Source: Asterionellopsis glacialis
Lineage: Eukaryota > Bacillariophyta > Plagiogrammaphyceae > Rhaphoneidales > Asterionellopsidaceae
Direction: 5' to 3'
DNA: 64,000 bases
NCBI GenBank assembly: GCA_014885115.2
Contig: WKLE02000025.1
Span: 1 to 64,000 of the forward strand
A program made the translations under genes and the position numbers. Shown piece after piece: positions 1-11,840 of this stretch. The stretch's first letter is position 1. The number at the start of each line of letters is the position of its first letter. The notes under the pieces are model-generated. The model saw nothing but the letters and a program-made list of their open reading frames with translations. It ran no database searches and was not told the DNA's origin.

Positions 1-821
1 ATGTCCCAACATCATTGACAGATGGTACTTGAATGACTTGGCGTTGTTGTCTATTATTATTATACTGATTATTGTGTCGAGGATGATACATGATTCGTAT
101 ACTGTACTCTCTTAAAAATTAGATTGTAAGCACCTCGTGTTGTTTGCTCGGCAGCAATGATATGCACTGACAATAAATTATTATGGAGACCTTGGTCTTG
201 TTTCAACGCTCTTCTTTGCACGCTTGGAAAATAAAAGGACTCAATTTGAAATTATAATACTATATGATGCATATAAGAGAATCTATCTATCTTTCTTGTT
301 CGACTGGTGTCTTTTTTTATCTTTGGTCTTCCACACACACAAGACGAAACCAAAAAATCTCTCTCCCCGATTTGCCCTTCGCCCAAAGTCAAGATTCTCT
401 TCGCAGTCGCGTGAGAGTCTTGCTTCACGAGATTTACACCCACGCGCAATCTCTACCACTCCAATTGCCACGTGTAATTTCTACTAACTAGGAACCAGTA
501 CTAATATTATAAAATAAAATAAAATAATACTTCATGTTCTCTCGCGTAGAGTTCCGTCTTCGTAACGAACATAAGTGATTGCTCTTGCCAAAGAGTATTG
601 AGTAGCAATGATTTATTGAGCCATGTCAAACAAAATTCTTATTGTGCACAAAAATTTTATTCAGCTAGACGTGAATTACTTTTTCAAGTCGAGTGCAAAA
701 GATATTAGCTTCTATTTTTGAAATAGTCGTCCGTATCAAATAATTTAAAGTTACAAGAGATAATTCAACTCTTTCTTTGTCACCATGTATTTCAAAATCT
801 TTACGTATTGCGGTGATTGCT
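1..821. other. intergenic, no gene supported
   Basis: This AT-rich stretch lies downstream of the minus-strand OGG1 gene. It holds short overlapping open frames at 224-491 that lack codon structure or family resemblance, a TTA/TAT-rich run near 50-65 and an AAAATA-type run near 508-528. I see no RNA gene or mobile element. Part of it is presumably the OGG1 3' UTR. Confidence 0.6.
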
Positions 822-2368
822 TCATCCAGATGATATTGAATCGTCGTCATTTGCCGGCTTCTTTTCACGCTTCGCCTTTTTCTTACCTTGCTCTATTTCA
901 CGGAACTTAACAATCAAATAAGAAGGGAAAGAAAAAAAGTTAGTAAAATGGTGTCTTCCGAACATCGCACAAACATTTGTTCGTTGTTGCTAGTACATAC
1001 CTTGTCCATTTCTTCCACCAAATCTTCAGGTAAAGTTGCTCGAAAGCTTGGCAGCTCTGCTACAAATAAAAGAGAATGTGCCCAACCGGCATATTGGGAA
1101 AAAACTGACCGAAACAAATCTCCCACTTGTTTGTAAATCGTTGGTGTCAAACTCTTGGCTTCACGTAGCTCTCCCTTTTCATCATAGTCGCGAATAGCAA
1201 TATTCCACACATGGGTGTCTACTGGAATTGCGTTTATCTGGCACAATGAAAACAAAGCAACGCAGTCGGCAACTTTTCTACCTACACCATGGAATTGAAT
1301 AAGTTTCGCTTGAACTTCAGTTGGATCTTGGATTGATCGTAAATCGTTCAAGTAGCTTTCACCTCCCATTTCGTCTAGTAGCTGTATGCTTTGCATCAGA
1401 TACTTTGCCCGGTATCCCATTCCACATTTTGTACGCAAATCGGCATCTGTCGCTTCTTCTAGCAGTGTCGCAAGTGATGGAAACGAATAAAAAGTTGTTC
1501 CAGATATGTTCAATAGAGGTGTGCCATAAGTACGACGAATTGCTGTCAACATTTGTGTGATACGAGGAATATTGTTGTTTGATGAGCAGAGGAAACTAAT
1601 GAGACATTCAAACGGGTCCTGTTGGATAACTCTGACTCCTGGAATGCACTTTGCTATTTGGGATAGCCTTTGACACTCTTCAGACCACTGTTGTGAGAGA
1701 GGTCTCAAGGTAATCTTCAATTGAAAATAGTCCTCCAAAACTGGCCGAATGTCAACATCTTTAGGGGCTTCTAAAACCCTGTAGAGAGTAGTATCAGGTG
1801 TTTCGCGAATAGCAACAACTGCCGACTGACCTGTGGAAGGAATCTTGATGACGCCTACCCATTCAGTTGAATTATGAGATCCCCAAGCTGACATACCTGG
1901 AGATACAGGAGTATCGTCTTGTTCCACGACAGTCCAATGGAAACACTGCCCGGTTGTAAGTGTAGCAGAAGGGCGCAACTCTTCTGCAGGAGCACCCAGA
2001 TCCTCGTAGGAGTTGTGGGGTGCTATTTTTGAAACCTCCCTTGACGTCAATACAGGTACTGGATTTTTCTTTGGGGATTTCTTCGGTGTCGATGGCGTTG
2101 ATTTCTTTGGACTTTTCTTCTTCACCGGACTTCTTTGCTTCTTCGTGGTTTGTTTTTTTACCGGTTTTCTTTCGGGAGTTGCTGGAACTGAAGATGAAGA
2201 TAAAGATGAAGTTGCCCCCAACAAAATCCCTTTTTGGGTTCGTGTCCGCACCATATTTCTCTCACGTATAGAACAAAACCTTGTTGTTAAACCAGTTCGT
2301 GTCCAACCAACAACACCACCGACACGCAACAACGAGTGACACAAAATGATTGGAAGCAATCTATTCAT
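822..2368 (-). CDS. OGG1: 8-oxoguanine DNA glycosylase/AP lyase (OGG1)
   Basis: This base-excision-repair enzyme removes 8-oxoguanine opposite cytosine and can nick the abasic site. Exon 1 is 1001-2368 and exon 2 is 822-905, with a 95-nt GTATGT..AAG intron (906-1000, phase 0). Splicing replaces a meaningless tail with a lysine-rich C-terminus ending DDDSISSG. Counting from the internal ATG at 2254 (445 aa), the N-terminal OGG domain spans about 75-200 and the HhH-GPD domain about 205-410. The motif GVGRKVADC carries the Schiff-base lysine (K327) and PVDTHVW the catalytic aspartate (D346). Residues 30-65 are Lys/Pro-rich with S/T-P-K-K repeats, suiting a nuclear, DNA-binding tail. The first in-frame ATG is 2368; the 38 residues it adds are Arg-rich without acidic residues before RERN, so they could be a mitochondrial presequence. 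Family assignment is secure; the start is not. Confidence 0.93.
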
Positions 2369-3504
2369 CAAGATGCTTTTGAGCAAGATATTTGTCACAC
2401 GATACTACTTGATATTGGTTTTTTTTTTCGGCACGAGTTTGATTCCTTAAATGTAAGAAGCAACAGGTGAGCTGGTCGAGTTGTGTTATGTGTAGGCTTC
2501 AGCTTTGTGTTGGTGTTGATGGGGTTGCGGCAATGAAGCTCATCTGTATCTCCCTGTTGCCACCATGTGTTCATGTTCTGTGTTACTTGAGACTGTTCTC
2601 GTTGTTTTTCGCGCGCATTTTTCAATCCATTCCGACCCCAGGATATGGTAACGCTTGTTTAACGGCTCGTTCGGATCAGGGGTATTGAAAAATTGATTTT
2701 GCCTTCACGGTAAATTGAAAAAGCCGGCATCAAGTTTTACAAACTCATGGAATATTATTGACCTATCTATATTATTGTAATAATTATGATGATTCCCAAG
2801 TATGACCTATACTAACTTTGTCATCAGCTGAGGACTGCTCCCGATGCATTCTGTGAAAACCACAAAGTGATCAGAGGGCTGCTGGCATCATATAAAATCA
2901 ATTTACAATGTAAATCATGTCAAATTAGTTGAAGATAGCATGACTTTTTTTAGAAAAAAAATTAATGGGAGCATCCACTACTGCACTAAAAATGGTGGTG
3001 TTAAAATGAAATTACATTGTGATACTTTGGTATATTCTTCATTTCTCCTAATTGTTAGAAATGTAGTTATTAAGTTATATTCATTTGATGAGCAGATATA
3101 CCATTGACTTTAATTACAACCACACTAGTCCCATCCATGAATCCTAACCAACATTCAATTGTTTCTTAAGCTAAACTTGAAATTTTACCATACCACCAGT
3201 CATGATACAAGCCATTTCTCTACAAAAGTGGGTCTCAAAATCCTAAGCCAGCATTGCTTATGGGACTGGGCTCTCTCCATCTAGTTACTCAAAAGTTTAT
3301 GGTTAGTAGTGGGGGGCAGGAGAACAGTAGACCTATTCATTCAGGGCAATGAGGAACCCTTTTTTATGGCATCTCTTCTTCCTGTGGAAGAAGTAGTCTA
3401 AGTAAAAGCATTATTCCTAATATCTGTATATAGTCCTGACTTTTGATAGCAGCACAATATGATATATTGGAGGAACCAATTTTTACAATGGCACCACCAA
3501 AATA
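2369..3504. other. intergenic, AT-rich
   Basis: The first ~300 bases are the OGG1 upstream region. Beyond about 2700 the sequence becomes strongly AT-rich and no reading frame of useful length or recognisable family remains. It is the left edge of the decayed-element region. Confidence 0.55.
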
Positions 3505-3885
3505 AAGCCATCTTTTCAAACCAGCAATAATGATATTAGTGCTACTATTTGATCCCTCCTTGAAAAATACTTTGGGTACTATGTTTAATTGTTACACTTT
3601 TCCTGCCTTGGTGGTGGTGCTCCATATTTTGTTGTAATATTGTTAGTGGTGTCTGCCCCTGTCATATTTCTTGCATTTTTGTTGTTGCTTCTACTAATTG
3701 CTGTTATAGTACTGTGTATCCTTACTGTTACTTGAATAACAAAAATAGAGAGGTGGATATAATACATAGTGGTGCTCAATGTCGTCTAGAGTTTCTTGTG
3801 TGCTTCTACATCATACTACATCTATATTAAGAAAATAAATTAAAACAGGTAATAAAAAATAATGTAAATTTTTTACATGATCATG
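3505..3885. repeat. dispersed direct repeat, copy 1 (~380 bp)
   Basis: This segment matches 7390-7758 in the same orientation at high identity, judged by eye as about nine bases in ten or better, with few small indels. Both begin around AGCYATCTTTTCAAA and end around TTTTTACATGATC. Neither copy has a convincing conserved reading frame. Copy 1 abuts the 3' end of the Harbinger-like transposase pseudogene; copy 2 follows a gag-like remnant. It may be a solo LTR, a MITE-like element or a shared tail of one element family. Confidence 0.85.
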
Positions 3886-4689
3886 TTGCTTGCATATTCA
3901 GTCCAAACTTGTGTTTGCAACCACAGAAAAACTTTTTGGTCCACACTTTGCTAAGTCACAATCTGTAGAAGGCTTTTCTATTCAAATTAGAATCCTGTCC
4001 ATACAACCTATGCAGTTACCAAAGTTTGCTTTGCTCATTTCTTTGAATCTCTGGGCAATAGCATACTGATGGTTTCACTCCTTAGGGAACTCCATATTTA
4101 ATAGTGGACATGCATTTGCTGCATCCACTATGATCCATACTGAAGTAAACACTTCCTTGTGTGAAACACCATGTACCATCATTATGCCGTATGGTGATCC
4201 TCCAGCAAAATATCTCAGTGCTATACTGAGTTTCAGAGTAGAATGCATGAGGCCATTCTTAGCTCCAGATCTGTGCCCTTTGTTACTTCCCATTTTCCTT
4301 TTGTCTTTGATGTAGGGCTCTAGGGTACTGTGGAGTGCCTAGAAGGACCATTCCAACATCCTGTAGGCTCTAGGCATGAAATAACTACCTAGATCTTCAA
4401 AAATGGAATCCACAGATTTATGTTTACATTGGATTACAGGTTCAGCTTTTCTTTGGGTTGATAATGATGCTGTACCAAGCAACAGTGTCAGAATGATATA
4501 TGCCATGGTGGTCTCTGTAACATGGACATCATTATCAACATCACTACAGACAGAAGATGGGGTTGCTGTTACAAAAGAAATGTAATTAGCAGCAAACATA
4601 ACAGTCAACAAGAGAGAAAACAGAAGACAATGACCACAGAAGACAACACAGGAAATCAACCATGAAGTTGTCCCGTGACGAACAATCAT
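3878..4689 (-). pseudogene. PIF/Harbinger-type (HARBI1-like) transposase, decayed
   Basis: Conceptual translation shows a DDE transposase of the HARBI1/DDE_Tnp_4 type: an N-terminal stretch ending SVDSIFEDLGSYFMPRAYRM, then LSIALRYFAGGSPYG, SHKEVFTSVWIIVDAANAC, FGNCIGCMDRILI and, after a frame change near 3920, KKFFCGCKHKFGLN. The blocks IALRYFAGGSPY, V[WY]xxVDA and KFFCGxKxKFGLN recur in algal and oomycete members of this family (recall, not a search). In-frame stops lie at 4339-4341 (TAG), 4075-4077 (TGA) and just after DRILI near 3985 (TGA). The rest of the catalytic domain is missing. It cannot encode active transposase. Confidence 0.8.
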
Positions 4690-4939
4690 TCTACTTGTCC
4701 TTTTTGTTGCTTGTTATCTATCTTTATGAGAGTCTTGTGTACTTGTATGTCATGTGCTCACCAGGTGGTGGTGGTTGTGTGTAAGCCCCAAAACTTGTCG
4801 TCCGTTGGTGGGAGACCACAATGTGCTATGCTTTTCAAAGAACACGGAGGGAGTCTGTTTTGCAGAATTTTTTTTGAATTGATTTGATTGGTGGAGACGT
4901 CTGTTGGAGGTAGTTCAGGAAAACGGTTCAGGAAAAAGC

Positions 4940-4979
4940 TTGTCACACTACTCTGGGGTACGGTAGAGGAGTGTGACAA
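4940..4979. promoter_or_regulatory. perfect 10-bp inverted repeat upstream of the dehydratase gene
   Basis: TTGTCACACT (4940-4949) is the exact reverse complement of AGTGTGACAA (4970-4979). The match resumes one base further in, with CTC and GAG, leaving a short loop. It lies about 175 bp upstream of the dehydratase ATG at 5154. It could be a dimeric factor site, an RNA hairpin in the 5' leader, or a trace of a transposon end. Confidence 0.5.
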
Positions 4980-5153
4980 ATAATTTTTTGAGTAGTTCAC
5001 AAAGGCCGTTATCCTTATTCTTTTTCTGATTGTTTTCTGATAAAGTGTGCACGTAGTAAGGAGGCTCTACGCAAGAATCGTAAAGCTAGTAGCAACGCCG
5101 TGGAAAATTATCGCTTAACGGAGCAACTTGCAGTACTTTTTTTGTCGGTGACA

Positions 5154-6124
5154 ATGGGGTTACGAGCTTGGGGGAGTCCAATTTCTTCAAGGGTGATTCC
5201 ATTGATTACTGGTCATCCTCGATCTGCTGCCACTGCTACTGCACGTACTAGTCTATCCATGAATATTTTCAACAGGGCAAGGTTCATGTCAGTAGAAGTG
5301 ACGAAGACAACGTCTAACAAAACCGCAAGGTCCTTAGCAACAACGTCTGCTCTTTCTTCGGAAGAAAGGGCTGAAGCCATTTCTAAATTGGGTAGTAATG
5401 GACCATTTGCTTGGCAAGAGGTAGGCCCCCTCTTTCGAAGAGATATTTCGATTGTCTTTGCTTTTTATTAATTATTTCAAATTTCCTTGATAAAATTAGT
5501 GTTTTTGAGATGAATGTAATTTTTCTCAAGATGGTTTTTATCTGATCTTTCTTTCTTTGTGATTTTTCTTGCTTATATTTGTATACGTTACAATTATTTT
5601 AATAATCGCATGTACCAATGGCAACACCGATTACTCAATGTATTTGAAAAACCCAAGGCTCAATCTAGGAATGCCATTACAAAAACATTTGAATTTGCTG
5701 ATTTTAGTCAAGCTTGGTCGTTCATGTCTAGGTCTGCCTTGTTGGCAGAAAAGGTACGTATTTCGTGGTTAATAGACTCATGCACGATTACTGCCTCTTC
5801 GTATCATCTATAGTCGTATTTTTCTCTGAAAGCATAATGAAGCAGAGCTAACATCTGTGTCTGTTATTCATACTTGTGTATGCATATTTTTTTTTCTCTT
5901 CTTTTCTTCGAAACTCTCTTTGCTTCAATTTCATACGAACAATAAAATACTGTATTGTTTGATAGATGAATCATCATCCTGAATGGTTCAATGTGTATAA
6001 TCGTGTAGAGGTGACTCTTACTACTCATGATTGTGGTGGTCTATCTCAAAAAGATATTTCAATGGCAAATGAAATGGATAGATTTGCAGGTGACTTGCTT
6101 ATGGCACCTTCAAGAAAATACTAA
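5154..6124 (+). CDS. pterin-4a-carbinolamine dehydratase (PCD/DCoH)
   Basis: It dehydrates 4a-hydroxytetrahydrobiopterin after aromatic amino-acid hydroxylation; some homologues serve folate metabolism or act as transcription cofactors. Three exons fit: 5154-5420, 5658-5753 and 5966-6124, with introns GTAGGC..AAG (237 nt) and GTACGT..TAG (212 nt), both phase 0. The spliced product is about 173 aa. The catalytic domain starts near residue 76 ([10 protein letters not shown]) and carries [25 protein letters not shown] and the signature [20 protein letters not shown], across which exons 2 and 3 meet correctly. The spacing WQE-AQSRNAI matches the family WNELEGRDAI. The leading ~75 residues are Arg/Ser/Thr-rich and poor in acidic residues, consistent with an organelle presequence, likely mitochondrial. 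It is the only intact gene in the surrounding transposon-rich AT-rich block. Confidence 0.9.
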
Positions 6125-6665
6125 TCAAAGTCTGAAACGCTGTAGAGGGTGAGGAAAAAACATTCTATTATGTTTAAATGGCATAGAGTATAAATGTTCG
6201 AGTAATTTTATAGAAGAAAATATACATCTAACAAAGATTTGAGATTGTTGAATTTTATAGATATATTTCATAGAAAATACAAAGAGACCGAACAGGAAGA
6301 CTTCTATTTCAATGAACATAGCTATTTCTAACTGAAAACCTATAATTCACGATTTCTTGGAAAAAGTCTGTATTTTCTGTTTTACATTGTATTACTAATT
6401 ACTAAAGTTATTTATTGTCAGTTAAGCCTAATAAAAAAAGATAAACGCGATAGAAATGATCAAGGTTTATTCTTCCAAGATCTTGGATAGGACACGAATC
6501 AAACTCATGTTACAAATGAAGCTATCACTTTTACTTTTGAATCTTAGTATTAATATTTAATTTAGTTCTCACTCTTTTCAAAATAACCACTTGAAAACCT
6601 GGGTTACTGCACTTTACTAGCAAACAGTTAGAGTCTGCTAGTGCTCTCAGCAACAATAGGCTACC
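6125..6665. other. intergenic, AT-rich
   Basis: This covers the 3' side of the dehydratase gene and the spacer before the gag-like remnant. Open frames here are short and resemble nothing I know. Confidence 0.5.
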
Positions 6666-7374
6666 ATGGCTCCCAAGAAAACATTTGATATCAACTTTGA
6701 TGAAACCAAATTAGAGTTTGTGAAGCATAGGCGCACTGTTACCAAAGCAAATGGCACCACAAAATCCACTGAAGAGCATCTCCCTAAGCCCTTGGTGGAT
6801 GCTCAATCCTATGAGATTCTTCATCTGTTGAATTCTTCACTAAGTTCTCCATTGTCAGCCAAAATATGCAGTGGACCACCCATCTTAAGTTGTTTTGAAA
6901 GTTCCTGCAACATCTGCAAGGCATTCATCTGCACATCTGGTAAGCTTAAATCAAGGGTATTGATGAAGCTGTAGCCAACTTCAATGACAACTTGTAAGAG
7001 TTCAAAGTTACGTTACTCTCAGGTTACAATTACGAAGATAGGATGGAATATCTCTGTGATCTATGCAAACCAGGAAAAATGACTCCCAATATGTTTTAAC
7101 TCATGCTTCATATGGCAAATTTTATGGTTAGAGAACTATCAGGTGCTCCCAAAGACATAGCCAATACAGGATTCTCTGAGGACCAGATTAAGCATTGATT
7201 CAGGGATGCAATCCCAAACTCCTGGATTGCTAACTTTGACAATGCTAACATGTCATCAGAAGTTAACAGTCTCACTGAAATTAAGAAAAACAAGACACCA
7301 AGGAAACCTTTGTGGAATGCTAGGAAAATCCAATTGGAAATAAGAAGAATAATTTGTCAACTTCTGATAACCAA
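6666..7374 (+). pseudogene. LTR-retrotransposon gag-like remnant
   Basis: The frame opens with MAPKKTFDINFDETKLEF and then continues in broken frames. Recognisable pieces are a GYNYEDRMEYLCDLCKPGKM block followed by TPNMF-stop-LMLHMANFMVREL, then SGAPKDIANTGFSEDQIKH-stop-FRDAIPNSWIANFDNANMS. The order (ML.xMANxM, a gap, DxQIKxxFxxAxPxxWxxNF) matches gag polyproteins of diatom Copia/Gypsy-type elements as I remember them. There are at least one frameshift (around 6830-6960) and two nonsense codons (near 7098 and 7197). No protease, integrase or reverse transcriptase follows. The dispersed repeat begins directly after it. Confidence 0.6.
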
Positions 7375-7389
7375 GGAGGTTCTGGTATG

Positions 7390-7758
7390 AAGCTATCTTT
7401 TCAAACAAGCAATACTGATATTAGCACTACTATTTGATCCCTCCTTGAAAAATACTTTGGGTACTATGTTTAATTGCTACACTTTTCCTGCCTTGGTGGT
7501 GGTGCTCCATATTTTGTTGTAATATTGTTAGTGGTGTCTGCCCCTGTCATATTTCTTGCATTTTTTGTTGTTGCTTCTACTAATTGCTGTTGTAGTACTG
7601 TGTATCTTTACTGTTACTTGAATAACAAAAATAGAGTGGTGGATATAATAGATGGTAGTGCTCAATGTTGTCTAGAGTTTCTCATGTGCTTCTACATCAT
7701 ACTACATCTATATTAAGAAAATAAATTAAAACAGGTAATAATTTTTTTTTTACATGAT
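7390..7758. repeat. dispersed direct repeat, copy 2 (~370 bp)
   Basis: This is the second copy of the repeat at 3505-3885, same orientation, starting right after the gag-like remnant. An open frame inside it (7474-7716) begins with a non-ATG codon, encodes a hydrophobic Cys-rich string and is not preserved in copy 1, so I do not call a gene. Confidence 0.85.
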
Positions 7759-10700
7759 CTCCATACAAAAAGAAAGGCTTTCCCAGCAATTTTGTGAATA
7801 ATTTTTGCTCTGTATGGTTTTTAAGTAGTTAAGCATATATGGAATAACATTTTTCAGTTGGCAGCAAGAAGTAGATGATTCTGATTACTACTAAGAAGTG
7901 TCAATGCTTGTAACCATAAATAAACTTTTCTTCTAAATTTCTCATTTGCTGCCTTGACTTATTTGATATACCACATAACCCCTTTAATATTTTGTCATGC
8001 TCTTCTCAGTCAAATATCAATTTCAAAAAACAATCTATACTCATTTTAACCCTTTAACCCCAGATTTTTTTTATACAGTTACAACTGTATTATTTCTTAC
8101 ATATCTAAATTCCACAATGTAAGTATATTAGCCTTTTCTTTTGTCCACTCATATTGACTCTCCAAAAAAAAGTTCTGTGTGCCAAAAATTTCAAGCAATA
8201 AAATGCCTCATATCTTTAGCTGTTTTTGCAACCACCCCATCTCAAAAAATACAAATATTCTCTCTTTGGTTCTTCTAGTAACAACAACACAAATAGAAGT
8301 GAGCAAGTGATAGTACTGTTTTTGTTACAGTAAATGTCATAGTAAAATTTAGGTTGTAATCTGATAACTGATTCAGACATGTTTTATAATGGAGAATTGT
8401 TTGAGACAGTTTTCAGGACTGTGCAACCCATCCAAAGACAAGAAAAACAAAAATACACTATAACAAAGTCAATAAAATAGTTATAAATGTATTATCTGTG
8501 ATTATAATTATATTCTCAAACTGACCAATCAAACATATCCCTTATCTTACATTTAACAAAAAATCATCACCTGAAATGTCTTCTGCAAATCAAAAATACT
8601 AGATAATACAGTTATTACTGTTTTAAGGCAAAAAATCAGGGCTTTAGGGTTAAAAGCAAAGAAGCTGTCCTTTTCTGATTGTAACAAAAGAAGGTGCCAA
8701 GAAAGGTGCAGCATACTAGTAATCATAGCACCACTCTTGCTCTTAGGTAATGTGGGAGTAAGGTCCATTGTCTTAGCAAACAACCACATATTTTATCAAA
8801 AGAGGACCACAGCAGTACAATCAGCATATCATAGGAAAAGGTGTGGATTAGTAACAAATTTCTGATTTCTTGGTAAGCAAGGAAATAATAATCATTTGAC
8901 TTCATGGTAGGTATAAATTTGTAAATTTTGTTTTTAAGTCAAGATCCAGTCCCATTTCTAAATCCAAACCCACCACACCCACAAGCATAAACTCCCTTCT
9001 CTATGTTTTGAGAGTTACACTATAAAATCACTGGAAAATCACATTTAAGGTGACATCTAATCTCCAGTCAGGAGAATTTTTATTTTGTTTGTAACGGATG
9101 ATAGTCATTGGTCTTTGCCCAATTTTTTTACAAAGCAAGAAGTGGTAAGAGCAAAATAAGATGTGATAAAAATATCATGAAAATTTAGCCTTTTTGTTCA
9201 AAATTTATAAGAATAGAAATTGTGTCTTGATATCAGTTGGTCTACTACAGATCATATCTGATATGCTTGGTCTGCATTCCTCTTGTTCCATGGGTAAAAG
9301 AATGCACAGAAAAAATAATCTCCGTAGTAGTTCAAGGCATGTCAATATAATATACATTAGTAGTTACGGTTATCCTTCAGCATTGATAAAAATTTTATTT
9401 GATAGAATAGAAACACATCATCTCATCTAGTAAGAGAATAAGAGAGGTAATTTCTTCTATGCCCTATTTTTTAAATCTTGATGTTGGATATTCTACTTTT
9501 GTAAGAAGTTCATTTATCTTGCTCTCTCTGATGATCTGAAAAATAATTTGTAGATAGAATAATATTCCCACTAGATTTTAACTGACATAATACACAAATA
9601 TCTCATCTAGGAGAAATAAAACCTTCTGTCTGGTATATTTTTTAAATCATCACCCTTTTTTCAATTTTGACACTTGATTTCTTCTACTTGTGTAAGAATT
9701 TTATTGGTCTTATCTACCTTTCTGTCCCTAAAAAAACAGTAGTGGAGAGAATGATTCCCATCCAAATTTTATGGACACCAAAACAAGTACAATCAGCATG
9801 GTCTACATCTACCATATAATGATTGTGCATGTATATTCTTGATTTTTTCTAATAGTTACCACAATTACTTTTTGTGTTTATGATACTGATTTAGCCTCTC
9901 TTCCCCCTTGTTGTTATGTTTTTTCATATCTATTAGCTCTGCTACCAGAAACAGCTACAATTCTAACTGACAATGAAGACCCCTTTCATGATGATGATCT
10001 CTACAAAAGTTTCTTTATCATGGGATAATGCAATACTTTAGCTCTGTCTATTGAGACTTTACCTTTTTCCTAATCTAATTCTATCATGCATATAATGTGT
10101 GATAGTATTAATGACTATCATCATTGTGACCTCCAGTTAAGTAATATTCATATAATAATTTACTGAAGGGACCATTTTATAGTAGTATAGTATGCATATG
10201 ACTGAAATTCTTAACATTGCTTAAATAAAAGAATCCATTCAGCAAGGACACAAATATGATTGCATGACTGATTCATTGAAGCCTCCTCTACTATTGAAAC
10301 CACTTATGTCACCGTTACCCAATATGACAGTTGAGGCAAACATAAACCTTTGACTTGGCTGTTAGCCAGTCATCAGAAAGACATCAAAAAGATCATAATG
10401 GTAGCAAAAACAATAGCCCTTTGGTAAAAGCATGAGGCTTCTGACACATAGATAAATACTGACAACAGTGCACTAAAAAAATAATAAGTGCAAAGAATAC
10501 AAGAAATTTTTTTGTTAAAAATTACATGATGGGCCTGCAGAATTTCTGAAAACTAAAAATTAAAATCAAGCCACTCAAAAATATTTAGATGACACCATTC
10601 ATAATATATTCAATCAGAAATAGTAATATAATTTGATGTTCTAATTGCTGATTTGATTCAAAAATTCCAAGCTAAAAACAAGTATCAATGTGGTGCTTAT

Positions 10701-11840
10701 CTTATGAAAACAGATGACATCCATATACAACAAAAATCCCATCAACATTTTTTCATAGCTCTCCATATATTAAAAATGCCAAATAATCAATAAGTAGATA
10801 TATTTCAAGTTTAGACAAGTTGCTTGTTTTATTAAAATGATCCCAAGCTTAAAGAATAAAAAAATTCTATATTGGGGTGAGAGGACATATTTTAATTTAT
10901 TTTCATTTTTTATTTAACTTACCAAAGAACTATTTTATCTGTCATTGCTTGAATAACACTATTAAAAGGCTGCTACATTTAAAAAATACCAATTATTTGT
11001 ACAATTTTTTTTTGCTATTGTCCTAGTAAATTATGATATATAAAAAATGTTCTCCTCTTAGTTATAAAAATTTACCACCTTCAAAATTTATGTCTGCATT
11101 TCACAAACAGCTGCTGTAGTGTTCTATAAAAAGCTGTAACATAAAAAATGTTGGTCACATTTTGCATATATAAAGAATGCTCTCTATATTCTGAAAGTAA
11201 AGCATGTCTTTCATTGGAAAAAGTATTCTTGCTATGAAACTCTCAAATATATCAACCAAGCATATAGCACTAGTAAGTTAAAATTTATGGAAAGACTTTA
11301 TACTCAGCATCCCATTAGTAATGGATTTTTAATTTACAACTACTGGAGCAAAATGAACAAATAAATTCAGATGCTGTACTTTACTACTTTGGTACTCAAC
11401 AAGGGGATTTACTTTTTTCATGTTGCAACCAGTTTTTTTTGCTGGTACAATGACATAGTACATGAAGAATGTTTGAGATAGATTTTGCTCCTACTAAAGT
11501 ACATTTGAGGATTAATTTGTTGGTTAAAAAAATTGAATCAAGGAGAAGTACAAACTGTCTCCATTTGTACATACTGTATATATACTATTGTTATGTTGTA
11601 TCATCATGATATATGCAGAACTAGCACCACTGTTAGCAATTGTCATTATTTTCTATAGTCCCATAAATACATACGGCCTTTTTTAATTTGTTACTGATGA
11701 TGATATTGCTAAGAATGATGTTATAGAGTTGGAGGCAGAAAACCATGAGCAATCTTGGTAATAGGATTAGGCTAGATTGCAAGTGCTGGTGTAGAGGATA
11801 GTAACAAGATATTTGACTTGAGAAGGGCTCTATTCTTTGT
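7759..11840. other. AT-rich gene desert with element debris
   Basis: About four kilobases of very AT-rich DNA with homopolymer runs and no intact gene on either strand. One piece, on the minus strand at 8553-8905, is described separately. From 8906 to 11840 nothing is recognisable beyond short AT-rich words. Confidence 0.6.
8553..8905 (-). pseudogene. possible transposase remnant (weak)
   Basis: Two overlapping minus-strand frames read FAKTMDLTPTLPKSKSGAM and, upstream in another frame, LWSSFDKICGCLLRQWTLLP. They recall the W-x-AKT-x-x-L-x-P-x-LPKSK-G-x-MxS block of a diatom transposase-like family that often continues as SAFQSREFG, but that continuation is absent here. The overlap of frames implies a frameshift. 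The resemblance is from memory and short. Confidence 0.3.

Noticed and set aside
4130..4315. Plus-strand frame of 61 codons with ATG
   Set aside because: It is the antisense of the Harbinger-like transposase pseudogene.
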